Positions 46,100 through 54,918 of a stretch of DNA of 64,000 bases are shown here, piece by piece; position 1 is the first letter of the stretch, and each line of letters opens with the position of its first letter. Position numbers and translations under genes: made by a program. The notes beneath the pieces were generated by a model. The model was not told where the DNA came from. It saw only the letters and a list, made by a program, of their open reading frames with translations, and ran no database searches. Source of the stretch: an uncultured Clostridia bacterium (GTDB lineage Bacteria > Bacillota > Clostridia > Oscillospirales > Acutalibacteraceae); the NCBI GenBank assembly GCA_947369085.1, contig CANBJR010000004.1, forward strand, positions 1 to 64,000. The letters are read 5' to 3'.

Positions 46100-46363
46100 A
46101 TGTATGTTAAGGAAGTTTTAGTTCAGAACAAAGCCGGCTTACACGCTCGCCCGGCAACTTTCTTTATCCAGAAGGCTAACGAGTACAAGTCAACAATCTG
46201 GGTTGAGAAGGAAGAGCGCCGTGTTAACGCAAAGAGTCTTCTTGGCGTACTTTCACTCGGTATTATCGGAGGAACAGAAATCAAGATTATTGCTGACGGC
46301 TCGGACGAAACCGAGGCTGTTGAAGGTCTTGTTGCTCTTGTAGAATCAGGTTTTACTGAATAA
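46100..46363 (+). CDS. ptsH: Phosphocarrier protein HPr
   Basis: 87 residues from ATG 46100, after AGAGAGGG; the track starts seven codons too early. His15 in GLHARPAT accepts phosphate from enzyme I, and Ser46 in KSLLGVLSLG is the HPr kinase site used for catabolite control in Firmicutes. It stands alone with its own promoter and terminator; no enzyme I gene follows. Confidence 0.93.
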   Translation: MYVKEVLVQNKAGLHARPATFFIQKANEYKSTIWVEKEERRVNAKSLLGVLSLGIIGGTEIKIIADGSDETEAVEGLVALVESGFTE

Positions 46364-46384
46364 TTGTAAACTCACAGCATTTTT

Positions 46385-46404
46385 AGGGCGGAATTATCCG
46401 CCCT
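46385..46404 (+). terminator. Terminator of the HPr gene
   Basis: AGGGCGGA-ATTA-TCCGCCCT, then TTTTGTTTTTT. Confidence 0.9.
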
Positions 46405-46431
46405 TTTTGTTTTTTGGAAGTTGGTGAAATT

Positions 46432-48267
46432 ATGAATCCTAAAATGCAGCAGCTGCGCAAAAAGGCAATGGCTTTGCCGCTTTTGCCGGGTGTTTATATT
46501 ATGCACGGTAAAAGCGGAGAAATTATATATATCGGTAAGGCAAAGGCACTTAAAAATCGTGTCAGCCAGTATTTCGGCTCGCAGAATAATCACGCCGAAA
46601 AGGTACGCAGAATGGTTGACAATGTGGACGACTTTGAGTATATTATCACCGACAGTGAGTTTGAGGCTTTAATTCTTGAATGCAGTCTTATAAAACAGCA
46701 CACGCCTAAGTACAACATTCTGTTAAAGGACGATAAGGGATACAGCTACATCAAGTTAAGTGCGGGCGACTGGGGCAAGCTTTCTTATGTTCTTCAAAAA
46801 GCGGACGACGGAGCGCAGTATATCGGCCCGTACAAGAGCAGTTACTATGTAAAAAGTGCAGTTGAGGAAGCAAACAAAATTTTTATGCTCCCGACCTGCA
46901 ACAGGCGTTTCCCGCAGGACTTCCGCAAAGGCAGACCTTGCCTTAACTACCACATTAAGCAGTGTATGGCGCCCTGTACAGGCAGAGTGAAGCTTAAAGA
47001 TTACAAAGAAAGTCTTGCACAGGCGCTTGATTTTTTAAAGGGTGGTTCATCAAACTCGATTAAGCAGCTTACTGCACAAATGGAAGAAGCGGCAGAAAAT
47101 CTTGAATTTGAACGTGCCGCAAGAATACGTGATAAGATAAACGCAGTGAAAAAGATGGGAGATAAGCAAAAGGTTGTCGCCAACAGGGTGCTTGATGAGG
47201 ACGTTGTTGCAAGCTTTACAGACAACGGTAAAATCTGCTTTCAGGTTTTCCGCTTTGAGGGCGGCAGACTTTTTGACCGGGAAAGTTTCATTTTTGACAG
47301 CGGCGACAGCGAAAGCGAATACGAGGAATTTTTGCTTGGCTACTACACAATCAGAAATGATATTCCAAAGAATATTGCGATTGACAGGGGATTTGATGGT
47401 ATAGATGCAATTTCACAGTGGCTGAGTGAAAAAAGAGGCAACAAGGTTAATGTAACTGTTCCGCAAAGGGGAGAGCAGGCACAGCTTGTTTCAATGTGCC
47501 GTTCAAATGCCGCAGAAGCGCTTGCACAGAAAAAGGGTGCAACGGTGCGTGAATTCGGTGTGCTTGAAGAACTTAAAGAAACTCTCGGACTTGAAAAACT
47601 GCCTGAATATATAGAATCCTACGATATTTCAAACCTTGCAGGAACAGAAAACGTTGCGGGAATGATAGTTTATAAAAACGGAAAGCCGCTTAAATCGGCG
47701 TATAGAAAGTTTAAAATCAAAGGCTTTGAGGGTCAGGACGACTATGCTTCAATGGCTGAGGTTATTTCACGCCGATTTGACGAATACTATAAAGCAGACA
47801 ACAAATCAGAGGGCTTTGGAAGGCTTCCCGATTTAATCTTGCTTGACGGCGGAAAAGGACAGGTTGCGGCTGTTAAACAGGTTCTTGAAAAAATGAACAT
47901 AACCGTACCTCTTTTCGGTATGGTAAAGGACGACAGACACCGCACCCGTGCAGTAACGGGTGACGGTGGAGAAATTGCAATCAGCTCAAAGCGTGCGCTT
48001 TTTACCTTTTTAAGCAAAATGCAGGATGAGGTTCACCGCTTTGCAATCGGTTATCACCATGCACGCAGGAGCAAAAACACCTTTAAAAGCTCGCTAACAA
48101 ATATTGACGGTGTGGGAGAAGTCAGGGCAAAGTCGCTGTTAAAATACTTCAGAACGATTGACAATATTTCAAAGGCTGATTTAGAGGAACTTGAAAATGC
48201 ACCTAAAATGACAAAGGATACTGCACTTGCAGTTTACAAATATTTCCACTTGGAAGACAAAGAGTAA
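46432..48267 (+). CDS. uvrC: Excinuclease ABC subunit C
   Basis: About 611 residues from ATG 46432 (MNPKMQQLRKKAMALPLLPGVYIM). N-terminal GIY-YIG nuclease (PGVYIMHGKSGEIIYIGKAKALKNR), a UVR motif near 200-235 (NLEFERAARIRDKINAVKK), a RNase H-like nuclease domain (YDISNLAGTENVAGMIV, ILLDGGKGQVAAV) and C-terminal helix-hairpin-helix pair. It makes the dual incisions of nucleotide excision repair. Confidence 0.95.
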   Translation: MNPKMQQLRKKAMALPLLPGVYIMHGKSGEIIYIGKAKALKNRVSQYFGSQNNHAEKVRRMVDNVDDFEYIITDSEFEALILECSLIKQHTPKYNILLKDDKGYSYIKLSAGDWGKLSYVLQKADDGAQYIGPYKSSYYVKSAVEEANKIFMLPTCNRRFPQDFRKGRPCLNYHIKQCMAPCTGRVKLKDYKESLAQALDFLKGGSSNSIKQLTAQMEEAAENLEFERAARIRDKINAVKKMGDKQKVVANRVLDEDVVASFTDNGKICFQVFRFEGGRLFDRESFIFDSGDSESEYEEFLLGYYTIRNDIPKNIAIDRGFDGIDAISQWLSEKRGNKVNVTVPQRGEQAQLVSMCRSNAAEALAQKKGATVREFGVLEELKETLGLEKLPEYIESYDISNLAGTENVAGMIVYKNGKPLKSAYRKFKIKGFEGQDDYASMAEVISRRFDEYYKADNKSEGFGRLPDLILLDGGKGQVAAVKQVLEKMNITVPLFGMVKDDRHRTRAVTGDGGEIAISSKRALFTFLSKMQDEVHRFAIGYHHARRSKNTFKSSLTNIDGVGEVRAKSLLKYFRTIDNISKADLEELENAPKMTKDTALAVYKYFHLEDKE

Positions 48268-48274
48268 AATTTTG

Positions 48275-48303
48275 TTGTAAAATATGGTGTAATGTGTTAT
48301 ACT
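48275..48303 (+). promoter_or_regulatory. Promoter of rsmD-coaD
   Basis: TTGTAA (48275-48280), 17 bases, TATACT (48298-48303), about 35 bp before rsmD. Confidence 0.65.
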
Positions 48304-48337
48304 TACAGCAGAAAATATATTTTAAAGGAACAGTACT

Positions 48338-48886
48338 ATGCGTGTAATCACAGGTTTTGCAAGAGGCAGACGTCTTGAAACCCTTGAGGGAGAGGACGTA
48401 AGACCTACTACCGACAGAATTAAAGAAGCTGTTTTTTCAATTATCCAGTTTGAAACCGAGGGAAGGGCGTTTCTTGATTTGTTTGCAGGCTCGGGACAAA
48501 TGGGTATTGAAGCGTTAAGCAGAGGCGCAAAAACAGCCTCTTTTGTTGACAACTCCAAGAAATCTCTCGATACGGTTAAGAGAAATCTTAAAACAACTAA
48601 GCTTGAACAGAACGCAAAAACCTTTGCAATGGATTATCAGAGCTTTGTTTCAATGTGCAGCGAACGCTTTGATATTGCGTTTATTGACCCTCCGTACAAA
48701 ACGGGAATGCTGCAAAAGGCGCTTGAGCTTGTGCCCGAGATTATGAACGAAACAGGCGTAATTATAGCGGAAAATCCGCTTGATGAAGAAATTTTGTCGA
48801 ATTACGGTAATTTTGTACTTGACAGACAGTATCGCTATGGTAAAATAAAAATAAGTACATTCAGACATAAGGATTTTGTGCAATGA
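48338..48886 (+). CDS. rsmD: 16S rRNA (guanine966-N2)-methyltransferase RsmD
   Basis: 182 residues. N-terminal MRVITGFARGRRLETLEGEDVRPTTDRIKEAVFSII, the SAM motif LDLFAGSGQMGIEALSRGA and the catalytic FIDPPYKTG (DPPY). The 3' end overlaps coaD by 4 nt (ATGA), the standard arrangement. Confidence 0.94.
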   Translation: MRVITGFARGRRLETLEGEDVRPTTDRIKEAVFSIIQFETEGRAFLDLFAGSGQMGIEALSRGAKTASFVDNSKKSLDTVKRNLKTTKLEQNAKTFAMDYQSFVSMCSERFDIAFIDPPYKTGMLQKALELVPEIMNETGVIIAENPLDEEILSNYGNFVLDRQYRYGKIKISTFRHKDFVQ

Positions 48887-49374
48887 ATAAAACGGTAATT
48901 TGTCCAGGCAGTTTTGATCCGGTCACTCTCGGTCATGTTGACGTTATTAAGCGTTCGGCAAATATGTTTGACCGGGTTATTGTCGGCGTGCTTGTGAATT
49001 CCTCAAAAACCCCGTGCTTTTCTATTGATGAGCGAATAGGATTTTTAAAAGAGGTTACGCAGGACATTCCGAATGTTGAGGTTGTAAGCTTTGACGGCTT
49101 GCTTGCCCAGTATTGTAAAGAAAGAAATGTTGACGCAATTGTAAGGGGTTTGCGTGCGGTTTCGGATTTTGAATACGAATTTCAGATGGCTATTACCAAC
49201 AAAAAGCTCAATCCTCAGCTTGAAACAATTTTTCTTATGGCAAATTCGGAGTCTATGTATCTTAGCTCAAGTATGGTTCGTGAGGTTGCCTCAATGGGCG
49301 GAGATATCAGCAATTTCGTGCCAAAATGTATTCACGACAGAATAGTAAAAGGAATTTCAAATATCAAGAAATAA
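48883..49374 (+). CDS. coaD: Phosphopantetheine adenylyltransferase
   Basis: 163 residues. Nucleotidyltransferase motif CPGSFDPVTLGHVDVI (with the TxGH-like element) and YLSSSMVREVASMGGDIS near the C-terminus. It makes dephospho-CoA from phosphopantetheine and ATP. Translationally coupled to rsmD. Confidence 0.95.
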   Translation: MNKTVICPGSFDPVTLGHVDVIKRSANMFDRVIVGVLVNSSKTPCFSIDERIGFLKEVTQDIPNVEVVSFDGLLAQYCKERNVDAIVRGLRAVSDFEYEFQMAITNKKLNPQLETIFLMANSESMYLSSSMVREVASMGGDISNFVPKCIHDRIVKGISNIKK

Positions 49375-49411
49375 ACTTAATTCAGATTGGATTATATAAG
49401 GAGTGGAAAAA

Positions 49412-49876
49412 ATGAAAGTTGATGATTTAATTCTACAGCTTCAGGACGTTATCAGCGATGCAAAGTCAATGCCGTTTTCAGGCGGAAAGGTTATGGTAAG
49501 CAGCGATGAAATCTATGATATTATCGACCAGATTCAGGACGCTATGCCTGCCGAGGTAAGACAGGCAAAGAATATTGTTGCTGACAGAAAGCAGATTCTT
49601 ACCGAGGCTAACCGTGAGTCTGAAAACATAATTAGAGCCGCCGAAGAACGCAAAAAGGCAATGCTTAATCAGAATGAGATTGTCAGAGAGGCTCAGGCAA
49701 AGGCAAAAGAAATTGTTGACGATGCAAAACAGAAGTCAGCCGAAATCAGAAAGGCTGCCAATGTTTACGTTGACAGCATCATCAGACGTACAGAGGACAG
49801 CATATCTGCTCAGCTTGATGAAATTAAGAAAACAAGAGCAAATATTTTAAATTCTCAGAAGTCAAAACAGAATTGA
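49412..49876 (+). CDS. Coiled-coil protein downstream of coaD (DivIVA/F0-b-like composition)
   Basis: 154 residues from ATG 49412 after AAGGAGTGG. A short N-terminal globular part (MKVDDLILQLQDVISDAKSMPF, with GGKVMVSSDEIYDIID) is followed by a long charged helix (RAAEERKKAMLNQNEIVREAQAKAKEI) to the end. It lacks membrane helices. The helix resembles peripheral-stalk or DivIVA-like coiled coils, but no family signature is definite. It may bind membrane or a division protein. A terminator follows. Confidence 0.75.
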   Translation: MKVDDLILQLQDVISDAKSMPFSGGKVMVSSDEIYDIIDQIQDAMPAEVRQAKNIVADRKQILTEANRESENIIRAAEERKKAMLNQNEIVREAQAKAKEIVDDAKQKSAEIRKAANVYVDSIIRRTEDSISAQLDEIKKTRANILNSQKSKQN

Positions 49877-49894
49877 TAAATTATTAAGTGAAAG

Positions 49895-49930
49895 AACGCT
49901 GAATTGCAGAAAATGCATTTCAGCGTTTTT
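49895..49930 (+). terminator. Terminator after the coiled-coil gene
   Basis: AACGCTGAA and TTTCAGCGTT form a stem with an interior loop that includes TGCA, followed by TTTTTTT. Confidence 0.8.
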
Positions 49931-50083
49931 TTATCAAAGATTAAATAAATGTTTTATATATTCGGAATATAAGTTTTAGTAATTTCCGATTATAAAATAG
50001 CTTAAAAAAACTGTAAAATATTATTTTATCCTTTTATATGCTAAAATATTTCAAAATATTAATTAATTTATATTGACTTTTGA

Positions 50084-50335
50084 TATAAATATGATAATAT
50101 AATTACAAAGAGCTCTTTTAACACATTAAGACAAAATTATGATAGAAGTAATATTGAGTTATCGTATCTGGACTATTATGGTGGTTTAGTAGCATCATCA
50201 TGGTCTGATAATTATACAAAACTTCAGGAAGGAATTACTTGTGGCGGACAATACGATAACAACGATAATCTGGTTGGAACTTATTATTGTAGTGTCGGTA
50301 ACATAGTTAATTTATGGTATCTCGTATGTTATTAA
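50084..50335 (+). pseudogene. Start-less ORF remnant before the lipoprotein gene
   Basis: In the 437-bp gap 49877-50313 the only coding-like stretch is an open frame with no usable start, ending ...GGQYDNNDNLVGTYYCSVGN...LVCY. It overlaps the next gene's start by 22 nt in another frame. It resembles the end of a secreted or toxin-tip protein that has lost its 5' part. The rest of the gap is AT-rich and empty apart from the terminator at 49895. Confidence 0.45.
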
Positions 50336-50958
50336 ATAAATTAAAATACTGGGTTTTAGTGTTTATAATTACTGTATTATCAGTTGCCTTATATGGTTGC
50401 AGCAGTAATTCTCCAAATATTGAAAACACTACGTCAAAAGATGAAGATACTACTGTTGCTGAAACTTCAACAGTTAATGAATACGAAACTTTCTTAGAGG
50501 ACGGCTCTAAATACAATATCGACCTTACGGCAAAATATAACGAAAAGGAAAACACCATTGATACAATCCTTACAAACAACACCGAGAATCTTCATGTTTT
50601 TCAAGAGTCTGAGCATTTTGTCTACAAGCAAAATGGCAACAAATGGGATAATATTACATTTAGTTATGGTGCTTTAAGCACGTGGAGTCCTGAAGTAGCA
50701 TTGCCTATAGACGGAGAAAATACACTACATAATTCTATACCTGCATATCCTTCCTCTAACGACAACGGAAACGACATAAACGAAGCGAGGAAAACAAAAT
50801 ATTTCACTCCGGGAAAGTATAAAATTGCCGTTAGGGTAAGCGTTTGCGACCCGTTGGAGTATATGGAAATAAATAATGACGGTAAAATGGAAACCTTTCC
50901 GCGTTATGACAAAAACAGATTTACATTTTTGAAAGAGGCTTATTTTATTGTTGAATAA
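50314..50958 (+). CDS. Putative lipoprotein, function unknown
   Basis: 214 residues (ATG at 50314, or ATG at 50326 four codons later; neither has a clear ribosome binding site). A signal peptide (LVFIITVLSVALYGC) ends in a lipobox cysteine, a Ser/Thr/Glu linker follows, then a beta-rich domain of about 150 residues (KYNIDLTAKYNEKENTIDTILTNNT, TPGKYKIAVRVSVCD) similar in style to Ig-like intracellular-inhibitor or immunity-type folds. No family recognised. It follows a start-less remnant, so it may be an orphan immunity-type lipoprotein; that is speculative. Confidence 0.65.
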   Translation: MVSRMLLNKLKYWVLVFIITVLSVALYGCSSNSPNIENTTSKDEDTTVAETSTVNEYETFLEDGSKYNIDLTAKYNEKENTIDTILTNNTENLHVFQESEHFVYKQNGNKWDNITFSYGALSTWSPEVALPIDGENTLHNSIPAYPSSNDNGNDINEARKTKYFTPGKYKIAVRVSVCDPLEYMEINNDGKMETFPRYDKNRFTFLKEAYFIVE

Positions 50959-50985
50959 GTACGTTCTACATTACAATTAAAAAAT

Positions 50986-51020
50986 TACGGCTGTTTTACC
51001 AAAAAGGTGAAACAGCCGTA
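50986..51020. terminator. Hairpin between converging genes
   Basis: TACGGCTGTTTTACC-AAAAA-GGTGAAACAGCCGTA, a 15-base stem with one mismatch. It lies between the lipoprotein and the PAP2 gene and could end transcripts from both. Confidence 0.75.
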
Positions 51021-51042
51021 TTGTTATACTTAACTATATTTT

Positions 51043-51546
51043 TTAAATTATAAAGAAAAACAATACTCCAACCGTTATGCTCAACAGCATTGCGGCGAGA
51101 ACATCTCTTATAAAGTGAACGCCTGCAAGGATTCTTGAAAGTGAAATCAGAAACGAAACAGACAATGCGGCAATGCCAAGCTCAACATTTATATAGAAAA
51201 TTGCAAATGAAATTATAAATGCGCTTGCTGTGTGTCGGCTGGGCATACTCTGCCCTGTTGTTGTTTTGCCGAAAAGGGAGGACGTGTTGTATTTTTCATA
51301 AGGTCTTTGTTCGTTAATTATCTTTCGCAAAGCCGTTACAAGCAAAAACACGCCGAGAGGAACAAGGATTATTTTAAAAAGGTCGGTAGGATTGCTGAAA
51401 AACACATAGACAATCAGCACGGGATAGCCGATGAACAGCACAAGCGGCAGAAAGACGTAGCAAAATTTCAGCGTATTTAAAGCCCAATTTCGCTCTCTAA
51501 AAAAATTGATAATCCGTTTGTAGTTCTTCTCGGTAATTTTAAACAT
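51043..51546 (-). CDS. PAP2-family membrane phosphatase
   Basis: 167 residues, about five to six membrane helices. The three phosphatase motifs are present: KIINEQRP, the PSRHTAS stretch and SRILAGVHFIRDVLA (SRxxxGxHxxxD). Likely acts on a lipid phosphate such as undecaprenyl pyrophosphate or phosphatidylglycerol phosphate. It stands alone. Confidence 0.88.
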   Translation of the reverse strand: MFKITEKNYKRIINFFRERNWALNTLKFCYVFLPLVLFIGYPVLIVYVFFSNPTDLFKIILVPLGVFLLVTALRKIINEQRPYEKYNTSSLFGKTTTGQSMPSRHTASAFIISFAIFYINVELGIAALSVSFLISLSRILAGVHFIRDVLAAMLLSITVGVLFFFII

Positions 51547-51587
51547 CTCCGTTTATGTTGATTTTCGTTTTTATTCTAACATATGAG

Positions 51588-53420
51588 TTAAACTATTTCA
51601 ACATTGTATTTTTCAAACCAGCAGTCAAGCTCAATGATATAAGCAAGAATCTGCGGAGCCTGCATAAGCTGACCGTACCACGGAGTTGTGATTGCGTCGG
51701 GGTTTTCAATAATACGCTCAATTGATTTTTTGTTGAGAATTTCTGTGAGTTGATTTTTCTTTTCGAGAATTAATTTTACCCTTTTTACACATTCATCAAA
51801 GTAAACGGGATTGTGAGTTTTGGGATACGGGCTTTTCTTTCGCCAGCAGATTTCCTTTGGCAGAATATCCTCAAACGCTTTTCTTACGATTCCTTTTTCA
51901 CGGTTGCCGTAAGCCTTTAAGCTCCAGGGCATATTGTAGGCGTATTCAACAAGTCGGTAGTCGCAGAACGGTACTCTTACTTCAAGACCGCTGAACATTG
52001 AACACCTGTCCTTGCGTTCAAGCAGACATTGCATAAACCAGTAGAAGTTTAAGAAGAACATTTCTCTCATACGTCTGTCTGTTTCACTGTCGCTTTTTAG
52101 CTTCGGTGCAAGATTTATGGTGTCAAGGTATCTTTGGCGCACGTATTCCTCGCCGTTTTTCAGTATTCCGTCTTTTAGAATAAACCTGCGTACGTCCTGA
52201 CTTTTTGACCAAGGAAAGCAGTCGTCAAAAAGTATGCTTTTGTCGTGATACCAGGGATAGCCTCCGAACAGCTCGTCGGCACATTCGCCCGAAAGAGCAA
52301 CGGTGTAGTTTTGCTTTATCTCTTTGCAGAACAGCAAAAGTGACGAGTCAACGTCAACGTATCCGGGCAAATCTCTTGCCTCAACGCTGTTGTAGAGTGC
52401 GTCTACAAGCGCTTTGTTGTCAAGAATGACCTCGCGGTGGCGGGTGTCGGCATTGTCAGCCATCATTGAAATATATTCGTAGTCGGCGTTCGGCTGAAAG
52501 CGGCTTTTTTTAAAAAATTTTTCGTTGTCACGGTATTCAACCGAGTAGGTGTTGATTTTTCCGAGCTTTCGCTCTTTGTAATATTCGGAGGCGGTTTTTA
52601 CTATAATACTGCTGTCAAGCCCTCCCGAAAGGAAAAAGCAGAGAGGAACATCGCTGACAAGCTGTCGCCTTATTGCGTCAGTCAAAAGACTTCTCGTCTT
52701 TTCAATAGTATCATTTTCACTGTCGGTATGCTCTTTTGCTTCAATTCTGTAGTATTGCTCACGGCATAGAATGCCGTTTTTGTAAATTGCACATACACCG
52801 GGGTTAAGCTCGTGCACTCCTTTGAACACTCCGCAGGACGGAGTTCTTGCAGGGCCGAGGAAAAAGATTTCGTTAAGCCCCTGTTCGTCAATTTTGGGCT
52901 TTACAATTGTACTTGCAAGCAGTGCTTTGATTTCCGAGCCGAAAATCAATCCGCCCTTGTACTCGTAATAAAAAAGCGGCTTAACGCCTATTTTATCCCT
53001 GCAAAGGAAAATTGACCTGTCACTGCTGTTGAACACTGCAAACGCAAAAATCCCGTTGAGCTTATCCGCACACCGAGAACCGTATTTGATATACATTTTA
53101 AGTACAACCTCGGTATCGCTGTGCCCCCTGAAATGAAAGCCGTCAGCACGAAGCTGTTCACGCAGAGCCTCGGTGTTGTAAAGCTCACCGTTGTAGACAA
53201 TTGTATATGTCTTTCCTTCGTGGGTTACCGACATAGGCTGTTTGCCGTTTTCGCGGTCAATTACAACAAGCCTGCGGTGAATAAGTGCAGTGTTTTTATT
53301 GATATAAATTCCGTTTTCATCGGGACCTCGTTTATCAAGCGTTTGTGACATATTGTTGAGCAGTTTCATCCTCATACTCATATCAGCGTCACGTTCAATC
53401 CAGCCTGCTATTCCGCACAT
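51588..53420 (-). CDS. asnB: Asparagine synthase (glutamine-hydrolysing)
   Basis: 610 residues. N-terminal Ntn glutaminase with Cys2 (MCGIAGW) and RRLVVIDRENGKQP, then the ATP pyrophosphatase domain with FLSGGLDSSI and SGECADELFGGYPW. It forms Asn from Asp, Gln and ATP. The start has GGAGG upstream. Length and motifs are typical. Confidence 0.94.
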   Translation of the reverse strand: MCGIAGWIERDADMSMRMKLLNNMSQTLDKRGPDENGIYINKNTALIHRRLVVIDRENGKQPMSVTHEGKTYTIVYNGELYNTEALREQLRADGFHFRGHSDTEVVLKMYIKYGSRCADKLNGIFAFAVFNSSDRSIFLCRDKIGVKPLFYYEYKGGLIFGSEIKALLASTIVKPKIDEQGLNEIFFLGPARTPSCGVFKGVHELNPGVCAIYKNGILCREQYYRIEAKEHTDSENDTIEKTRSLLTDAIRRQLVSDVPLCFFLSGGLDSSIIVKTASEYYKERKLGKINTYSVEYRDNEKFFKKSRFQPNADYEYISMMADNADTRHREVILDNKALVDALYNSVEARDLPGYVDVDSSLLLFCKEIKQNYTVALSGECADELFGGYPWYHDKSILFDDCFPWSKSQDVRRFILKDGILKNGEEYVRQRYLDTINLAPKLKSDSETDRRMREMFFLNFYWFMQCLLERKDRCSMFSGLEVRVPFCDYRLVEYAYNMPWSLKAYGNREKGIVRKAFEDILPKEICWRKKSPYPKTHNPVYFDECVKRVKLILEKKNQLTEILNKKSIERIIENPDAITTPWYGQLMQAPQILAYIIELDCWFEKYNVEIV

Positions 53421-53441
53421 AAAATTTACCTCCGTAATAAG

Positions 53442-54521
53442 TTATATATTATCTTTTTGTTTGATAGATTTAATTGAATATAAAAAGCATACTGCAACTC
53501 CGATAAGTGCTGCGGCGGAAATTACCGTTCCTCCGTAAAACTGTGATGTTTCAACCGTTGATGTTGAAAATACCTCTGTACTCCCTAAAAAGCACATTGC
53601 ACCGAAGTGAGTGAGCAAAGCGGTAATAATGCCTTGAATAATTCTTATGCAAAAAAATAAAAGTTTATTTACATTTACTTTTCCCAAAGCTGAGTAAATC
53701 TGAAAATGAACACATAATCCGCCGAACCCTATTGCAAAGGCTGTCATTTCAAGTGTGCAGTTTTTCGACATACCGTCCGCAGCCGAGCACACCTCAAGCA
53801 GACAGCAAAGCATATTTTCAGCCGATTTATCGCTGATTATCTGCCCGATAATTTCAATGAAAGCTGAGAATAAAACAACAAAAGCACATATGCTGATGAT
53901 TCCTTTTGTGCTTTCCAACGCCGACTCCACAACTGCTGTTCCGATTGAACAGGAGGGTGCAGGCGGTTTGTTGCAAAAGTAATTTTCATTTTTGCGCTTG
54001 TCAAAAAAATTTATTATAATTCCGAGCAGAATTACCGAAATAATCTGCGAGCATAAAATTATCGCTCCTATGGTTTTACTGCCGTAAAGCGAAGCGCCGA
54101 CAAAATTAATAATAAATCCCGGTCCTGCGCACACGGCAAACAAAGACGCCTTCTGCGCTTCTTTTTGAGAAACAGCTCCTATTTTTGCAAGCTCTGAAAT
54201 TCCCTTTGCACCAACGGGATATCCTCCGAGGACGGAAAGCAGAATAACAGGAGCAAAACTGCCCGAAAGACCGAAAAGTTTTTTTGTAATTTTCCCCATC
54301 GGTTTGGCGAATTTTTGCGCCAGACCGCTTTTTACAATAAAAGACGATGCCGCCATAAACGGAAACAGCGATGGTATTAAAACATTAAGGCAAAGGCTGA
54401 TTCCGTTCAGAGCGCCCTTTGAACAGCTTTCGGAGAAAATCAGAATTGAACCGCAGACAGCAAAAGCCGATAACGCCTTGAAAACCGTTCCTGCTTTTCC
54501 GACTGCTGCACTAATATACAT
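53442..54521 (-). CDS. ylbJ: YlbJ-like sporulation membrane protein
   Basis: About 359 residues from the ATG at 54521 (MYISAAVGKAG); the track's ATG at 54557 is upstream of the likely GTGGTGATT site. Multi-spanning, with the nucleoside-transporter/FeoB gate repeat: LNVLIPSLFPFMAASSFIV, LLSVLGGYPVGAKGI and CAGPGFIINFVGASLYGSKTIG. This is characteristic of YlbJ, needed for spore cortex or calcium-dipicolinate related steps. It diverges from yqfC-yqfD. Confidence 0.85.
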   Translation of the reverse strand: MYISAAVGKAGTVFKALSAFAVCGSILIFSESCSKGALNGISLCLNVLIPSLFPFMAASSFIVKSGLAQKFAKPMGKITKKLFGLSGSFAPVILLSVLGGYPVGAKGISELAKIGAVSQKEAQKASLFAVCAGPGFIINFVGASLYGSKTIGAIILCSQIISVILLGIIINFFDKRKNENYFCNKPPAPSCSIGTAVVESALESTKGIISICAFVVLFSAFIEIIGQIISDKSAENMLCCLLEVCSAADGMSKNCTLEMTAFAIGFGGLCVHFQIYSALGKVNVNKLLFFCIRIIQGIITALLTHFGAMCFLGSTEVFSTSTVETSQFYGGTVISAAALIGVAVCFLYSIKSIKQKDNI

Positions 54522-54594
54522 ATCAATCACCACTAATATATATGATTGAATATGCATAAAAATAAATAATATAAAATTTTTGGGAGAGATTTTT

Positions 54595-54864
54595 TTGCAG
54601 AAAAATAAGGATAAACATAACTCGGGCGGTTATGCGCCTTTTGGTCTTGATATGGGAGGTATGCCCACGATAGAAATGCTCGGCAACAGGCGCATTACGC
54701 TTGAGGGATCAACTGGGATTTTGCTTTATGAGAGCAACAACATAAAGATTAATACAAACAAAATGGTCGTTTCGTTTTGCGGCAGAGGGTTGTGCGTGAG
54801 GTGCATTTCCTGTTCGTGCGTAGAGATTGACGGGTTTGTCACACAAATTGAGTTTCTTACATGA
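54595..54864 (+). CDS. yqfC: YqfC/YabP family sporulation protein
   Basis: 89 residues from TTG 54595, which follows GGGAGAG; the track starts 15 bases earlier inside that site. YabP/YqfC beta-sandwich pattern (IEMLGNRRITLEGSTGILLYESNNIKI, then GLCVRCISCSCVEIDGFV). Mother-cell sporulation protein. It is followed by yqfD, the normal partner. Confidence 0.88.
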   Translation: MQKNKDKHNSGGYAPFGLDMGGMPTIEMLGNRRITLEGSTGILLYESNNIKINTNKMVVSFCGRGLCVRCISCSCVEIDGFVTQIEFLT

Positions 54865-54918
54865 TACTAATCTGTGATTAAAAGCGGATTTTTTCAGAGT
54901 TTAGAACGGGGTGATTTT

